In this document: piece by piece, positions 1 through 9,500 of the stretch
Numbering within the stretch: the stretch's first letter is position 1
Layout of the letters: every line of letters starts with the position of its first letter
NCBI GenBank assembly: GCA_003153375.1
Contig: PLYM01000156.1
Location: forward strand, 1 to 64,000
DNA from: Planctomycetaceae bacterium
GTDB taxonomy: Bacteria; Planctomycetota; Planctomycetia; Pirellulales; PALSA-1355
Reading direction: 5' to 3'
DNA: 64,000 nt
The notes under the pieces: model-generated
Databases searched by the model: none
Told to the model about the DNA's origin: nothing
Seen by the model: only the letters and a program-made list of their open reading frames with translations
Program-made: the position numbers and the translations under genes

Positions 1-555
1 GTTAAATGTTGGGATTGGTATAAGATCGATCTCACGCCGGTCCGCTTTGCCAAAGTTCACTTGGAAGAAAAGTACCTGGACTGCGTCGACAAGAACTACG
101 TCATCGTGGCGCTCGAGCAGCGACTACTGTTAAACGGCTCGACGCTGGCCGCCAAACCTGAGGACGCCGACGTGATTATGCACGTCACCAGCGGCGGAGT
201 GGGAACCGACCGGCAGGAGAAGTTCGTGGGCATCTCGGAGATTCCGCTGCCGCCGCCGTCGCCGATCTCGATTCCCAAGATGGCGCTATTCTCGCGCAGC
301 CGAGCCAACGGCACGGCCAAGCTGCGGATCGTGGCCTTCGACGCCAAGTCGCGGCAGCCGGTGCTGCAGTCGGGCGTCGCACTCGCCCGTAGCGACTTCA
401 AGAGTTGGAAAGTCGTTGGCGCCGGGCCGGTCGAAAGCGGTAGCGTGCCCACCGAACTGGCCGCCGCGACTCGCAAGACGGATTTGCCGACGGCGTCACC
501 GGCCACAGCGCCGACCGCCGTGGCCACTCGACCCACTGCCGCGCCGGTGAGGTAG
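1..555 (+). CDS. DUF6655-like hypothetical protein, 5' end outside window
   Basis: The reading frame is open from the first base, so the gene begins upstream; the TTG at 61 is unlikely to be the true start. The visible 184 residues contain a central region with DADVIMHVTSGGVGTDRQEK and a proline-rich loop (PLPPPSPISIPK), followed by a beta-rich stretch and an Ala/Thr/Pro-rich low-complexity tail. This resembles the planctomycete DUF6655 type of small exported proteins, an assignment made from memory only. No catalytic motif is visible. It faces the kinase gene on the other strand, with 38 bases between the two stop codons. Confidence 0.6.
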   Translation, partial: VKCWDWYKIDLTPVRFAKVHLEEKYLDCVDKNYVIVALEQRLLLNGSTLAAKPEDADVIMHVTSGGVGTDRQEKFVGISEIPLPPPSPISIPKMALFSRSRANGTAKLRIVAFDAKSRQPVLQSGVALARSDFKSWKVVGAGPVESGSVPTELAAATRKTDLPTASPATAPTAVATRPTAAPVR

Positions 556-593
556 CCATTGGGTCCGGCGCTTTCGACCGAGCCCGAGCCAGA

Positions 594-2924
594 CTACGGT
601 TGCGGCTCGTCGGGCGGATTGAAGATGATGGTTCGATCCAGACCAGGCGCGGTCGTTCGAACCGAATCCGCTTGTGCGGGGTCTGAAGCTGCGGAAGTGC
701 TCGCAGGCGGTTTCGTGACGCTGCTTCCGCCAAAGGGTCCAGAGCCCGATGTCCCTCGACCGGCGGATTGCTGGCCGCGCTCGTGGCGACTCCACCAGGA
801 CTCGGCGTCATCGAGCGACCAGATCTGAGCCACGCGTTCGAGCATCGCGGCCAGATCGCGCGCCGTCTGCGGGCGTTTGGCGCGGTTCTTCTCGAGGCAA
901 GCGAGAATGGCGTGCTCCAATTCCTCGGAAACGCTGCGCCCTAATCGCTGCGAGGGAGGATCGGGGATCGCAGTGACGTGTTGCTGGCACAACTCGCCCA
1001 ACGTTCGAGCGTTGAATGCCGTCTGGCCGGTCAACAGAAAGTAACCGACCGCGCCGACGGCGTATAAGTCGCTGCGGGCGTCGACCAGGTCCGGTGTCTG
1101 GATCGCCTCGGGCGACATGTACAACGGCGTTCCCGACAGATCGTTGCCCGACTGCCGGCCTTCCTTCTCATCGTCGAGAGCCTTGACCAGGCCGAAGTCG
1201 AGCACTTTCACGACGTCCGGCTCGGCGCCGCGGCGATTCAGCATGATATTGGCGGGCTTGATGTCGCGATGCACTAGGCCCAAAGAATGCGCCTCGTACA
1301 ACGACGCGCAGACCTGCCGCAGAATGCTGACCACGCGGCCTTCCGGCTGCGGGCCATACTGTTCGACAAGCGCCTGGAGGTCGATTCCGTCGAGGTACTC
1401 CATCGCGTAATAAAACACGCCTTCCGGCGTCCGGCCATAATCGTAGATCGCGACGGTGTGCGGGTTGTTCAGATTGCAGGTGATCTGCACCTCGCGTTCG
1501 AACCGTTGGATCGACGCTTCGTTGACACGATCGACATTGAGCATTTTGATCGCCGTGGGACGGCGGAGCATCGCGTGGTGCCCCTTATAGACGACGCCCA
1601 TGGCGCCAGCGCCGATCTTCTCTTGCAGGCGGTACTGGCCGAGTTGCTTGGCTTCGATGACCGCCTTCTGGGCCTGCCGCTGAAGCCGGGCCACGATCAC
1701 TGTGAAGACAAAAATCGCCGCGGCGCTGGCTCCGAGCAAGCCGAAGAGCGAATAGAACAGCCACTTGAGAATCGTCAGCGGTCGATAAGCTTCGGCCGTA
1801 TCGATCTCGGCGATCATGCCCATTTGATAATCGGGAAGCCACGCGAAGGCCCCGACCGATGGCGAACCGCGATAGTCGCGGTAGGCTTCCATGTGGACGC
1901 CCGAGCCGCCACTCGTAACGGCCGTGGCAATTTGCGTCAGGGGCAGCTCCCGGCGGCGAACGCTGGGCCGGAAGCCTTCCACGATGTTGCCGCCCGGGTC
2001 GCGGGCTTGAATCGTCAAGATCGACGCCGCGCCATCCTGATCGGGCAGCAGCCCCAACAGGACCAGGCTCTCGTCAAACCGGCTGTTGGAAACCATCAGC
2101 CCCTGCTTGTTGACGGCATAGGTCTCGCCGGTGTCGCCGATCCTTCCCAATTGCAGAATGTCGGTGAATTCCTTTTCCGGTCGGATCCGCAAACCCAGTG
2201 CCGCGACGACCTGGAAGTTGTTGTCTCGCACCGGCACGCAAACGAACATCGTGGGGGTTCCGGTCCGCACTCGACCCATCTCGTCCTTCACCATGGCAAC
2301 GCTCTTGAACGGCGGGCAGACGGTCGACTTGCCGTCCAATGCCCGCGTCAAGAAGCCCTCGTACTCCGGCACGACTTGCCCGATGAGCTCGGGATTGTTC
2401 GACGCCACGATCCGCTGCTGTTTGTTTGCCACGATGAAGCCGACGAAATCGTGTGGCGACAAGCCGGGCTCCAACTCCTTGGCGAGCCGCGCGTGCAGGT
2501 CGGCCGCGATCGGATCGCCTTGCGGTGCTGCTTGCGGGTCGGTCCCTTTCGTGGTGTCGGTAGCGGCAGTCAGAAGTTCGGTCACGGTCTGGCGAATTTG
2601 TTGATTATTGGCCAGCGTCAAGGCGCTGGATTCCTGCACCTTGAACCATTTTTCCAACATCGATCGTTCGACGGTTAACAGCGTCTGCAATTGCGACCGC
2701 AGCGTATCCTCCATCGTCCGATGGATCGACGCGCTCACGGTATAGCCGACGATCGCCATAAGCACGACGGCGACAATCGGCCAAATCCAGAGTTGCTTCT
2801 TCAGCAACAGACCGGTCCGCGAAACGGTGCGCCCAAACGACGTTTGGCCGAATGTCATGTGGGCATGTGCGGCATCGCGACCGTTGCCTGCCCTGCCGAT
2901 CAGTCGAGCGAGCCACTTGGACAT
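594..2924 (-). CDS. Transmembrane sensor Ser/Thr protein kinase
   Basis: This 776-residue protein has a short cytoplasmic N-terminus, a membrane segment at about 45-65, and an extracytoplasmic region at about 70-380 that looks like a double-Cache ligand sensor. A second membrane segment lies at about 386-412, followed by a cytoplasmic Hanks-type kinase domain. Kinase landmarks are the glycine loop IGAGAMGVVYKG, the ATP lysine K460, HRD at 552-554 in VHRDIKPANIML, DFG at 576-578 and a GTPLYMSPE activation segment. The tail is Ser/Pro-rich. It probably phosphorylates Ser/Thr in response to an extracellular small molecule; neither ligand nor target can be read from the sequence. It is transcribed alone, and the start is the first ATG, with only a weak Shine-Dalgarno sequence. 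Confidence 0.93.
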   Translation of the reverse strand: MSKWLARLIGRAGNGRDAAHAHMTFGQTSFGRTVSRTGLLLKKQLWIWPIVAVVLMAIVGYTVSASIHRTMEDTLRSQLQTLLTVERSMLEKWFKVQESSALTLANNQQIRQTVTELLTAATDTTKGTDPQAAPQGDPIAADLHARLAKELEPGLSPHDFVGFIVANKQQRIVASNNPELIGQVVPEYEGFLTRALDGKSTVCPPFKSVAMVKDEMGRVRTGTPTMFVCVPVRDNNFQVVAALGLRIRPEKEFTDILQLGRIGDTGETYAVNKQGLMVSNSRFDESLVLLGLLPDQDGAASILTIQARDPGGNIVEGFRPSVRRRELPLTQIATAVTSGGSGVHMEAYRDYRGSPSVGAFAWLPDYQMGMIAEIDTAEAYRPLTILKWLFYSLFGLLGASAAAIFVFTVIVARLQRQAQKAVIEAKQLGQYRLQEKIGAGAMGVVYKGHHAMLRRPTAIKMLNVDRVNEASIQRFEREVQITCNLNNPHTVAIYDYGRTPEGVFYYAMEYLDGIDLQALVEQYGPQPEGRVVSILRQVCASLYEAHSLGLVHRDIKPANIMLNRRGAEPDVVKVLDFGLVKALDDEKEGRQSGNDLSGTPLYMSPEAIQTPDLVDARSDLYAVGAVGYFLLTGQTAFNARTLGELCQQHVTAIPDPPSQRLGRSVSEELEHAILACLEKNRAKRPQTARDLAAMLERVAQIWSLDDAESWWSRHERGQQSAGRGTSGSGPFGGSSVTKPPASTSAASDPAQADSVRTTAPGLDRTIIFNPPDEPQP

Positions 2925-3211
2925 ACAGCTGAATACCGGTGCGGAGAGAAGCGGTTCCCGCGAGACGCGGGCCAGATTGGCAGGTTCGATGCTAATATCG
3001 GTCGAGGTGCCAAGGCAAGTGCCGAGGGCCCGCCTCGCCTGCGATCAACGTGCGCCAAACCGCACAGCGCCGCACGGATCGTCGGATTCCGAGGCCGATT
3101 TCGCCGCCAGCGGTTGAATCGCTCCGCCCCGGTTCCGCATCTCACGAGCGATTTTTCCGGAATTCGAGGCGATTTGTCTCTGTGCGGCGGCCTGCCATGA
3201 GGAAAAGCCCG

Positions 3212-3433
3212 TTAGTCGAAGAGCGAGCCCTGCGTCTTCCCGGCGACGGCGGGCTCGAGGCATTGCGGGGTATCGTTGGCGGGGCTGCTGACCGCCCGAT
3301 GGCTCGGATCGGCGATCATGCTCGCCACCGGCGCTATATTGAATCGCGTTCCGAATGACAGCTCGAGCTGCGCCAGTTCGAACAACTTGACCACATCCTT
3401 TAGCGGCGTCTGCAATGTGAACCGACCACACAT
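3212..3433 (-). pseudogene. SRAP (YedK/HMCES) remnant with internal deletion
   Basis: A 73-codon frame starts with MCGRFTLQTP, the hallmark N-terminus of SOS-response-associated peptidases, whose Cys2 crosslinks abasic sites in single-stranded DNA. Residues 31-37 (FNIAPVA) match the conserved RYNIAP block. At about residue 48 it jumps to SSPANDTPQCLEP, which resembles the extreme C-terminal VNxPxNDxPECLEP block of a family normally about 220 residues long. Roughly 140-150 residues are missing, including the catalytic Glu and His regions, yet the frame is kept through to a TAA. The start has a good ribosome-binding site (AAAGGAAAG) and lies 31 bases after oligoendopeptidase F. It is most likely a pseudogene; a retained micro-protein is possible. 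Confidence 0.75.
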
Positions 3434-3464
3434 CGCGATCGGCTTTCCTTTCGCGTCCTGGTCT

Positions 3465-5282
3465 TCAGCCCTTGATCGCTTCGAACCTGCGCACCTGTTC
3501 CTCAATGATCCCCAAGCTCGCGCGCCAAAAGTCAGGCCGCGTGATGTCGATGCCGAACCGCGCGGCCAGGGGCGCCGCGTAGTCCTGGCCGGTCGAACGG
3601 AGCAGTTCTTGATAGCGGGGGACGAAAGTCCGGCCTTCGCGGCGAAAGATGGCGAACAGGCCCAGGGCGAACAAGTGTCCGAAAGCGTAGGGAAAGTTGT
3701 AGAAGTTCGACTCGAAGGCGTAGTAGTGCGGCTTCCACAGCCACATGTAGCGATGATAGGTCGAGGGATCGACCGCGTCGGCATAGGTGTCGCCTTGTGC
3801 CTCGAGCATCAACTGACAGAAATCGTCGGCGCTCAGTTCGCTGTCGGCGCGGCGCTCGAGCACGGCCGACTCGAATTGGAACCGCGACGTGATGTCGAGG
3901 CATACCTGCGTGGCGCCACACAGCTGGGCCTCGAGAATCGCCAGTTGCTCGGCGGGCGAGGCAGTTTCGAGCGTCGATTCGGCGATCAGCGTCTCGCAAA
4001 AGATGCTGGCCGTTTCCGCCAAGGTCATCGGAGCGCCGCGCACCAAGGGGGCCAACCCCTTTTGGCAATGGTTGTGATAGCCGTGCCCCAGCTCGTGGGC
4101 CAACGTGCTCACCTGCTCGAAGCTGCCGTCGAAATTGGCGAGGATGCGGCTCTCTTCGTTGCCCAGGATTTCCATGCAAAACGCCCCGCCGCGCTTGCCA
4201 TCGCGTGGCTGCGCATCGATCCAGCGCTGCTCAAACGCCGTGGCGGCAAAGCGGCCCAGATCGTCGTCAAAGGTGTTGAACTTTTCGACGATGAACGCCG
4301 TGGCCTCGCCCCAAGTGAAATTGCGATGCGAACTCGGTAGCGGTGCGAACAGGTCCCACCAACGCAGTCGCTCGATCCCCAGCTTGCCCGCTTTGGCTCC
4401 CAAATAGCGACGAAACATGGGCAATTCGTCGCGAATCGAGTCCAGCATGGCGTGCAGCGTCTGCTGGTCGATATGGTTATCGTCGAGAGCGGCGGACAGC
4501 ACGCTGGAGCGGCCCCGGCGGCGGGCCAACGTGAGCGCGGTTCCCTTGACGCCGTTGAGGCAGGCCGCCACGGTCGTGCGAATCGAATCCCAGCCTTGGA
4601 CTTCGGCGTGATAGGCCTGCTCGCGCACTAGCGGGTTGGGATCGAAGCACAGATTGCGGACCACCGTGATGGGCAACTCCTCGCGCTTGCCGTCACGCTC
4701 AAGCGGCACGCGGAGTTGGCTGGTGACATTGCCTTGCAGCTTACCCAAGGCCACCCCCGAATCGAGCACCAGTTCGGCGGCCAGGTTTTCCAGCTCCTCG
4801 CTCATCAAAAACTGGCTTTGTCGTGCCGTCTCGTACAGGTAGAAGGTGTGCGCCGACAGATCGGGTCGCGTGGCGAGCAGTTGCGGCAGTCGCGAGGCGA
4901 GACTGCCGATCCAACCTTGCAAGCGGACGCGCAGCTTGGCGGCCTGAGTGCCGGCGATTTCCAGTTTCGACAACTCGCGCGCGGCCTCGGTGTTGTAGCT
5001 GTCGGTGCTGACAAACGTGTAGGCAAACGAGTGCAGCGTGCTCCACCGTCGCACGAGTTCGTTGGCCCGCTCGATCACTTCGACGAGGGTGTCGGCCACG
5101 GCGGCGTCGGGCTCGCTATTCGTGGCCGTGCGGCGAATTCCATGGGCATCGACGAAGGATTCGAGTTCAGCAATCCGCGTGTGCAGCAGCTCGACCGCTG
5201 CGCGATAGTCATCGCCGGTCAGTGAGGAATAGATGGTCGTGGTGTCCCAACGCGGCAGCGTGTCGGTGAGCGAAGGTGTCAT
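3465..5282 (-). CDS. pepF: Oligoendopeptidase F (M3 family metallopeptidase)
   Basis: This 605-residue cytoplasmic zinc peptidase belongs to the M3B family, which cleaves short oligopeptides. The gluzincin signature HELGHGYH is at 396-403, with zinc ligands H396 and H400 and catalytic E397; the third ligand is in the downstream LAETASIFCETL segment. Length and the helical N-terminal half match PepF-type enzymes. It lies downstream of trpD and a small membrane protein on the same strand, 30 bases from the latter, and may share their transcript. Nothing is odd in the frame. Confidence 0.95.
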   Translation of the reverse strand: MTPSLTDTLPRWDTTTIYSSLTGDDYRAAVELLHTRIAELESFVDAHGIRRTATNSEPDAAVADTLVEVIERANELVRRWSTLHSFAYTFVSTDSYNTEAARELSKLEIAGTQAAKLRVRLQGWIGSLASRLPQLLATRPDLSAHTFYLYETARQSQFLMSEELENLAAELVLDSGVALGKLQGNVTSQLRVPLERDGKREELPITVVRNLCFDPNPLVREQAYHAEVQGWDSIRTTVAACLNGVKGTALTLARRRGRSSVLSAALDDNHIDQQTLHAMLDSIRDELPMFRRYLGAKAGKLGIERLRWWDLFAPLPSSHRNFTWGEATAFIVEKFNTFDDDLGRFAATAFEQRWIDAQPRDGKRGGAFCMEILGNEESRILANFDGSFEQVSTLAHELGHGYHNHCQKGLAPLVRGAPMTLAETASIFCETLIAESTLETASPAEQLAILEAQLCGATQVCLDITSRFQFESAVLERRADSELSADDFCQLMLEAQGDTYADAVDPSTYHRYMWLWKPHYYAFESNFYNFPYAFGHLFALGLFAIFRREGRTFVPRYQELLRSTGQDYAAPLAARFGIDITRPDFWRASLGIIEEQVRRFEAIKG

Positions 5283-5312
5283 CGTGATCCTGAATCGGCG
5301 GCCGGCGGCCGG

Positions 5313-5891
5313 TTACCGCGGTTTGGAAAAGCGCCCGGTCGCGGGATCGCAGTTGCGCAGCGCCTCGCCCAACGCGGCGCGGGCGACGGAAATGAACGCG
5401 CTGACCGTGAAGCCGACGAACCCGCCGAGCACGGCCGCCGACACGACGCCAAGCACCAGCGCCGCGATGCCGGCCTCGGGATAAAGACGAGCCGACAACG
5501 TTCCTCCGAAGGCGCCGCCGACAATCGCCCCGCCGGCAGTCATGAGCAGCGTGACCCGATTGAGTCGTGAACTTTTGGTGAGCTGGCCCGGAACGGGGGC
5601 CTCGGGCCGGGCCAGTGCGATCGGATTGGCTAGCAGACGCTCGCGGCGCTCATCGGCCGCGTGGCGCGTGGCCTGATCGCGCAGCGTGGTGCCCAACGAA
5701 TTGCCGGCCACGTGGGCAAAGATTAGACAGAGTATCATCAGCATGCCCATCGACCACATCGTGCCCAGCGCCGACATCACTCCAAACAGGCAGCCGGCCA
5801 GGGTCACGATCAACAACAACGTGCGAAGTGTGAATCGTGGTGGTCCGATTCCCACCGGTTGATCGTCGGGTTGTGGGCGGCGGATGATCAT
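5313..5891 (-). CDS. Small multi-pass membrane protein
   Basis: This 192-residue protein has about four predicted membrane segments: roughly residues 24-45, 49-66, 117-135 and 142-170. A charged loop at about 70-110 contains RDQATRHAADERRERL. The RFTLRTLL stretch before the first segment is a motif seen at the N-terminus of many planctomycete membrane proteins. No catalytic motif or known family is recognised. It lies between trpD (39 bases upstream) and pepF (30 bases downstream) on the minus strand, so co-transcription is likely. Function is unknown. Confidence 0.75.
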   Translation of the reverse strand: MIIRRPQPDDQPVGIGPPRFTLRTLLLIVTLAGCLFGVMSALGTMWSMGMLMILCLIFAHVAGNSLGTTLRDQATRHAADERRERLLANPIALARPEAPVPGQLTKSSRLNRVTLLMTAGGAIVGGAFGGTLSARLYPEAGIAALVLGVVSAAVLGGFVGFTVSAFISVARAALGEALRNCDPATGRFSKPR

Positions 5892-5930
5892 GAAATGTTG
5901 GCCGGCTTGTCGCGGGCCTGGCTAATTATT

Positions 5931-6947
5931 TCATTGGTTGCTCAATTCGACCAACCGGCGAAGCAATTCGCGGGCCGCGCCCGAGTCGATCGCCGTGGCG
6001 GCCATCCGCGCCGCGGCGGCCGGGGTGTCGGCCGCACCGGCGGTCCACAGGGCGGCGGCGGCGTTGAGAATCACGATATCGCGCGGCGGGCCGAACGCGC
6101 CGGCCAGCACCTGGCTGATCACCGCCGCACTCTCGTCGGGGCCGCCGACCGCTAGCAGTTCCAGAGTGCTGGTCGCCAACCCAAAGTCGGCCGGGATCCA
6201 AGTAAAATTTCGCAGGCCGCCGCTGGACACTTCCGTGACCCGCGTGGGACCGTTGAGCGTGACTTCGTCGAGGCCGTCCTCCCCCTGCACGACCAGCGAA
6301 CGGGTTGTGCCCAGCAGCAAGAGCGCCTCGGCCAGCAGCGGCCTCAACTCAGCCGCTCCGGTGCCAACGACCTGAAACGGCGCGCCGGCCGGGTTGGAAA
6401 GCGGTCCCAGGAAATTGAAGATTGTGGGCACGCCTAGCTTTTTGCGAACTTCGCCCACGCGTTTCATCGACGGGTGCAGCAGGGGGGCGAAGCAGAAACA
6501 GATGCCCAGCTCGTCGAGACATTGTTCGACGCGCGCCACACTGGCCTGCACATTGACGCCCAAGGCGGCCAGGGCGTCGGCCGAGCCGGTCTTGCTCGTG
6601 ATACCCCGATTGCCATGTTTGGCCACAGGCACGCCCGCGGCCGCAACCACCAGGGCGGCGGCCGTGCTGATGTTGAACGTGCCCGAACCGTCGCCGCCGG
6701 TGCCGCAGGTGTCGATCAGGCCGGTTCGGCCGCTGCGAATCGGGGTCATGTGATTGCGCAGAGCGCGGGCAGCGCCGGCCAATTCCTGGGCCGTTTCGCC
6801 CTTGGCACGGAGGGCCATGAGCAGGATGCCCACCTCGCCGTCGCTCAACTGTCCGGCCATCACCGCCTCGATGGCGGTCGCCATTTCTTCCATCGACAGG
6901 TCTTCGCCGGCCGCCAGCCGGCCCAACATCGGCTCGATCACGTCCAT
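5931..6947 (-). CDS. trpD: Anthranilate phosphoribosyltransferase
   Basis: This 338-residue protein is of normal family length. It transfers phosphoribose from PRPP to anthranilate, the second step of tryptophan synthesis, in the cytoplasm. Diagnostic features are the PRPP loop DTCGTGGDGSGTFNIST, the anthranilate/phosphate loop KHGNRGITSKTGSADALAALG region, and FLGPLSNPAG. The N-terminal helical domain carries the typical EEMATAIEAVMAG repeat region. No other trp gene is present, so the pathway is dispersed. The two genes that follow on the same strand (membrane protein, pepF) have no obvious link to tryptophan. Confidence 0.97.
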   Translation of the reverse strand: MDVIEPMLGRLAAGEDLSMEEMATAIEAVMAGQLSDGEVGILLMALRAKGETAQELAGAARALRNHMTPIRSGRTGLIDTCGTGGDGSGTFNISTAAALVVAAAGVPVAKHGNRGITSKTGSADALAALGVNVQASVARVEQCLDELGICFCFAPLLHPSMKRVGEVRKKLGVPTIFNFLGPLSNPAGAPFQVVGTGAAELRPLLAEALLLLGTTRSLVVQGEDGLDEVTLNGPTRVTEVSSGGLRNFTWIPADFGLATSTLELLAVGGPDESAAVISQVLAGAFGPPRDIVILNAAAALWTAGAADTPAAAARMAATAIDSGAARELLRRLVELSNQ

Positions 6948-7141
6948 CGCTCCCGGTGGCTTGCAGTTTCGATCGATTGTAACTCACCGCCGCGAACGAG
7001 AATATGAGCTGGCAGCCAACGGTCGCGGCAGGGCTCGGCCGCCATCGGCCTGCGCGGCCCACCCTTGTTTCAGGCCGCCGGCGGCCCTACAATCGCCGCG
7101 CTTGGCGGCGCCGGTGGCCCCCACTCGCAAGAGCATGATTT

Positions 7142-8101
7142 ATGATGAACGGCAAGAAGATTCTGCTCGACGTCGATCCGGGCATTGATGACGCGGTGGC
7201 GCTAATGATGGCGCTCTTCGACCCGCAACTGGAAGTTGTGGCGGTGACGGCCGTGGGCGGCAACGTGCCGCCGGATCAGGCCACGCGGAATGTGCAGGCG
7301 ATCATCGAGCAGCTGGATCCGCCTCGTTGGCCGCGAATCGGCCGGGCCTCGATGCCCGAAATGGGGCTGCCCACCCGCAATGTCCAACTGCACGGACCCG
7401 ACGGCTTGGGAAACGCCAATTTTCAGGTTTCCGAGTTGCAACACCGCCATGCCTCGGAAAAGGTGATCTGCGACGAGGTGCGTGCCGCGCCGGGCGAAGT
7501 GACGATCGTGGCCTTGGGCCCGTTGACCAACCTCGCCCGGGCGCTGGCCCGCGATCCGGGGCTGGTGAGCCTCGTGGGGCAGATCGTGATCATGGGCGGC
7601 ACGCTTTCCGGATCGGGCAACATCACGCCGGCCGCGGAGTTCAACATCTATTGCGACCCCGAGTCGGCGCGGGCCGTGTTTCGCTGCGCCGCAACCAAGA
7701 CCCTGGTGCCGATCGACATCACGAGCCAGGTGGCTTTCGGTTACGATCTGCTGGACAACTTGCCGAGTGAGACCAGCCGAGCCGGGCGATTTCTGCGGCG
7801 CGTGTTGCCGTTTCTTTTCCGCTCCTACCGCCAGGAGCTGGGCTATGAAGACATTCGCCTGAACGACGCCACGGCCCTGGTGGCCGCGCTGCACGCCGAG
7901 TTATTCGACGTCGAACTGGCGGCCGCGGACGTCGAACTTTCGGGCGAGCTGACAACCGGGGCGACCGTGTTCGACCGCCGGAGAATCCGCGAGTGGCGCA
8001 CCAATGTGGCCGTGGCCACGAAAGTGGACGTTGCGGCCGTGCGTGACACGATCTTGCGCGGCATCGCCGCCGCCGGCGAGGCCTCGGAAGACGCCAAGTA
8101 G
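7142..8101 (+). CDS. Nucleoside hydrolase (IunH/Rih type)
   Basis: This 319-residue enzyme hydrolyses the N-glycosidic bond of ribonucleosides, releasing ribose and base for salvage. The N-terminal calcium-binding aspartate cluster DVDPGIDDAVALMMA is at about residues 9-23. ALGPLTNLA and the PAAEFNIYCDPESA substrate and metal segments follow. The start is the first of two tandem ATG codons. It stands alone, convergent with the HtrA-type protease 10 bases away. Whether it prefers purine or pyrimidine nucleosides cannot be told from the sequence. Confidence 0.93.
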   Translation: MMNGKKILLDVDPGIDDAVALMMALFDPQLEVVAVTAVGGNVPPDQATRNVQAIIEQLDPPRWPRIGRASMPEMGLPTRNVQLHGPDGLGNANFQVSELQHRHASEKVICDEVRAAPGEVTIVALGPLTNLARALARDPGLVSLVGQIVIMGGTLSGSGNITPAAEFNIYCDPESARAVFRCAATKTLVPIDITSQVAFGYDLLDNLPSETSRAGRFLRRVLPFLFRSYRQELGYEDIRLNDATALVAALHAELFDVELAAADVELSGELTTGATVFDRRRIREWRTNVAVATKVDVAAVRDTILRGIAAAGEASEDAK

Positions 8102-8111
8102 GGTTGGGCCC

Positions 8112-9377
8112 TTATTGCTTGGGCGCTGCTTTGGCGGGCGGCTGCTTCTTGGGCGCCGCGCGAATCGACGGGTAGCTGCCGACCGTGACATTGAGGTGAA
8201 TCACCTGCTTGTCGCGCATCACGGTCAGCGGCACTTCGCGGCCGATGTCGGTCAGACCGACGAGGCTGATCAGGTGCGTGTCGCTATCGACAGTCACGGT
8301 TCCATACTTCAAGACGATATCGCCCGGCAGCAACTTGGCCGCCGCGGCCGGCGACCCGGGCGTGATTTCCTTGATCCGCGCCCCATGCGGTTTGGTCAAG
8401 CCGACATTGATCGCCGTCGCGGGGTCGAAACTACCATCGAGTGCCACGCCCAGGTAGGCCCGGGCGACGCTGTCGTGGTCGACCAACTGACGGGCGACGC
8501 TCATCACCATATTGATCGGAATCGAGAAACCGATCCCCTCGTTGGCGCCTGAACTGCTGGCGATCGCGGTGTTCATGCCCACCACCTCACCCCGCAGATT
8601 GATCAATGGACCGCCGCTGTTGCCGGGATTGATGGCCGCGTCGGTCTGGATGAAATCCTGAAACTTGACCCCCTCGCCCAGTTTCAGATCGTGCCGGCTG
8701 GTCGCACTGACGATGCCAAAAGTGATCGAATGGCTGAGGTTGAAGGGGCTGCCCACGGCCAGGACAAAGTCGCCGATTTCGAGCTCGTCGCTGTTGCCCA
8801 GTCGCGAGGCGATGAGGCCCGGCGCGGTGACGGCCATCACGGCCACGTCGGTTTCCTGGTCGCTCCAGACCCGGGTCGGATGAATCTGGCGACCGTCGTC
8901 GAAACGAATCTTGATGTCCTTGGGCTGCGAGGCCCGGATGACGTGGCCATTGGTCACGACAAAATCACGATTGCCCAATTTGACGACGTAGCCCGAGCCG
9001 GCTTCCTCGACTCGATCGCGCCGCGGGTAGTGCAGGGTGCTGACTTCGGTCTTTTCGGCTTCGATGTGCACGACTGTGGGCCGCACCAGCTTGACGACCA
9101 TCTTCAGTACGTTTCCTTGCCGCTCGAGCGCCGCCACCTCGCGGGTTAGGGCCTCGTAGAGCTTATTGCGAGCCGCTTCGGCCACCCGCTCCGATTCGGA
9201 CGGCTCGGGCTGCTGGGCTTTGACGGCGTCGAGTTGCGGACGCAGAGGCTCCTGCAGCGGGGCTAGCGGCTCGTCGTCCTCGGCCCGCAAAGGCCGCGAC
9301 GAGGCCAGCAGCCCGGCGATGGCCAGCACGGCGGCGGCGAGAGCGAGACCGCTGACAGAAGTCCGACGGCAATTCAT
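8112..9377 (-). CDS. HtrA/DegP-type periplasmic serine protease
   Basis: The 421-residue precursor has a Sec signal peptide (residues 1 to about 32, ending RPLRA). The trypsin-like domain shows the triad H145 (TNGHVI), D177 (ETDVAVMAV) and S254 (NPGNSGGPLI). A single PDZ domain follows at about 305-400 (ITPGSPAAAAKLLPGDIVL), and the protein ends in a Lys/Pro/Ala tail. One PDZ and a short N-terminal helical insert make it a DegS/HtrA-like rather than a two-PDZ DegP. It probably degrades or senses misfolded envelope proteins. It lies downstream of the DksA-like gene, separated by a strong hairpin that probably ends the upstream transcript. Confidence 0.93.
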   Translation of the reverse strand: MNCRRTSVSGLALAAAVLAIAGLLASSRPLRAEDDEPLAPLQEPLRPQLDAVKAQQPEPSESERVAEAARNKLYEALTREVAALERQGNVLKMVVKLVRPTVVHIEAEKTEVSTLHYPRRDRVEEAGSGYVVKLGNRDFVVTNGHVIRASQPKDIKIRFDDGRQIHPTRVWSDQETDVAVMAVTAPGLIASRLGNSDELEIGDFVLAVGSPFNLSHSITFGIVSATSRHDLKLGEGVKFQDFIQTDAAINPGNSGGPLINLRGEVVGMNTAIASSSGANEGIGFSIPINMVMSVARQLVDHDSVARAYLGVALDGSFDPATAINVGLTKPHGARIKEITPGSPAAAAKLLPGDIVLKYGTVTVDSDTHLISLVGLTDIGREVPLTVMRDKQVIHLNVTVGSYPSIRAAPKKQPPAKAAPKQ

Positions 9378-9500
9378 TCGATCGCTCCCCAGGGCTCGGG
9401 CGAAAAACAGCAGGTCACGCCCGTACGTTTACCATAAGGAGGCGTCTCGGGCTTGGCAACAGGTGTTCAGGTTTTGTCGGCTGGTGTGCGGTGAAAACGA

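Noticed and set aside
1287-2678. Long open frame opposite the sensor kinase
   Set aside because: It is a codon-usage shadow: high GC at third positions keeps the opposite strand open. Its translation is Arg/His/Asp-rich with no family pattern, while the minus strand encodes a clear kinase.
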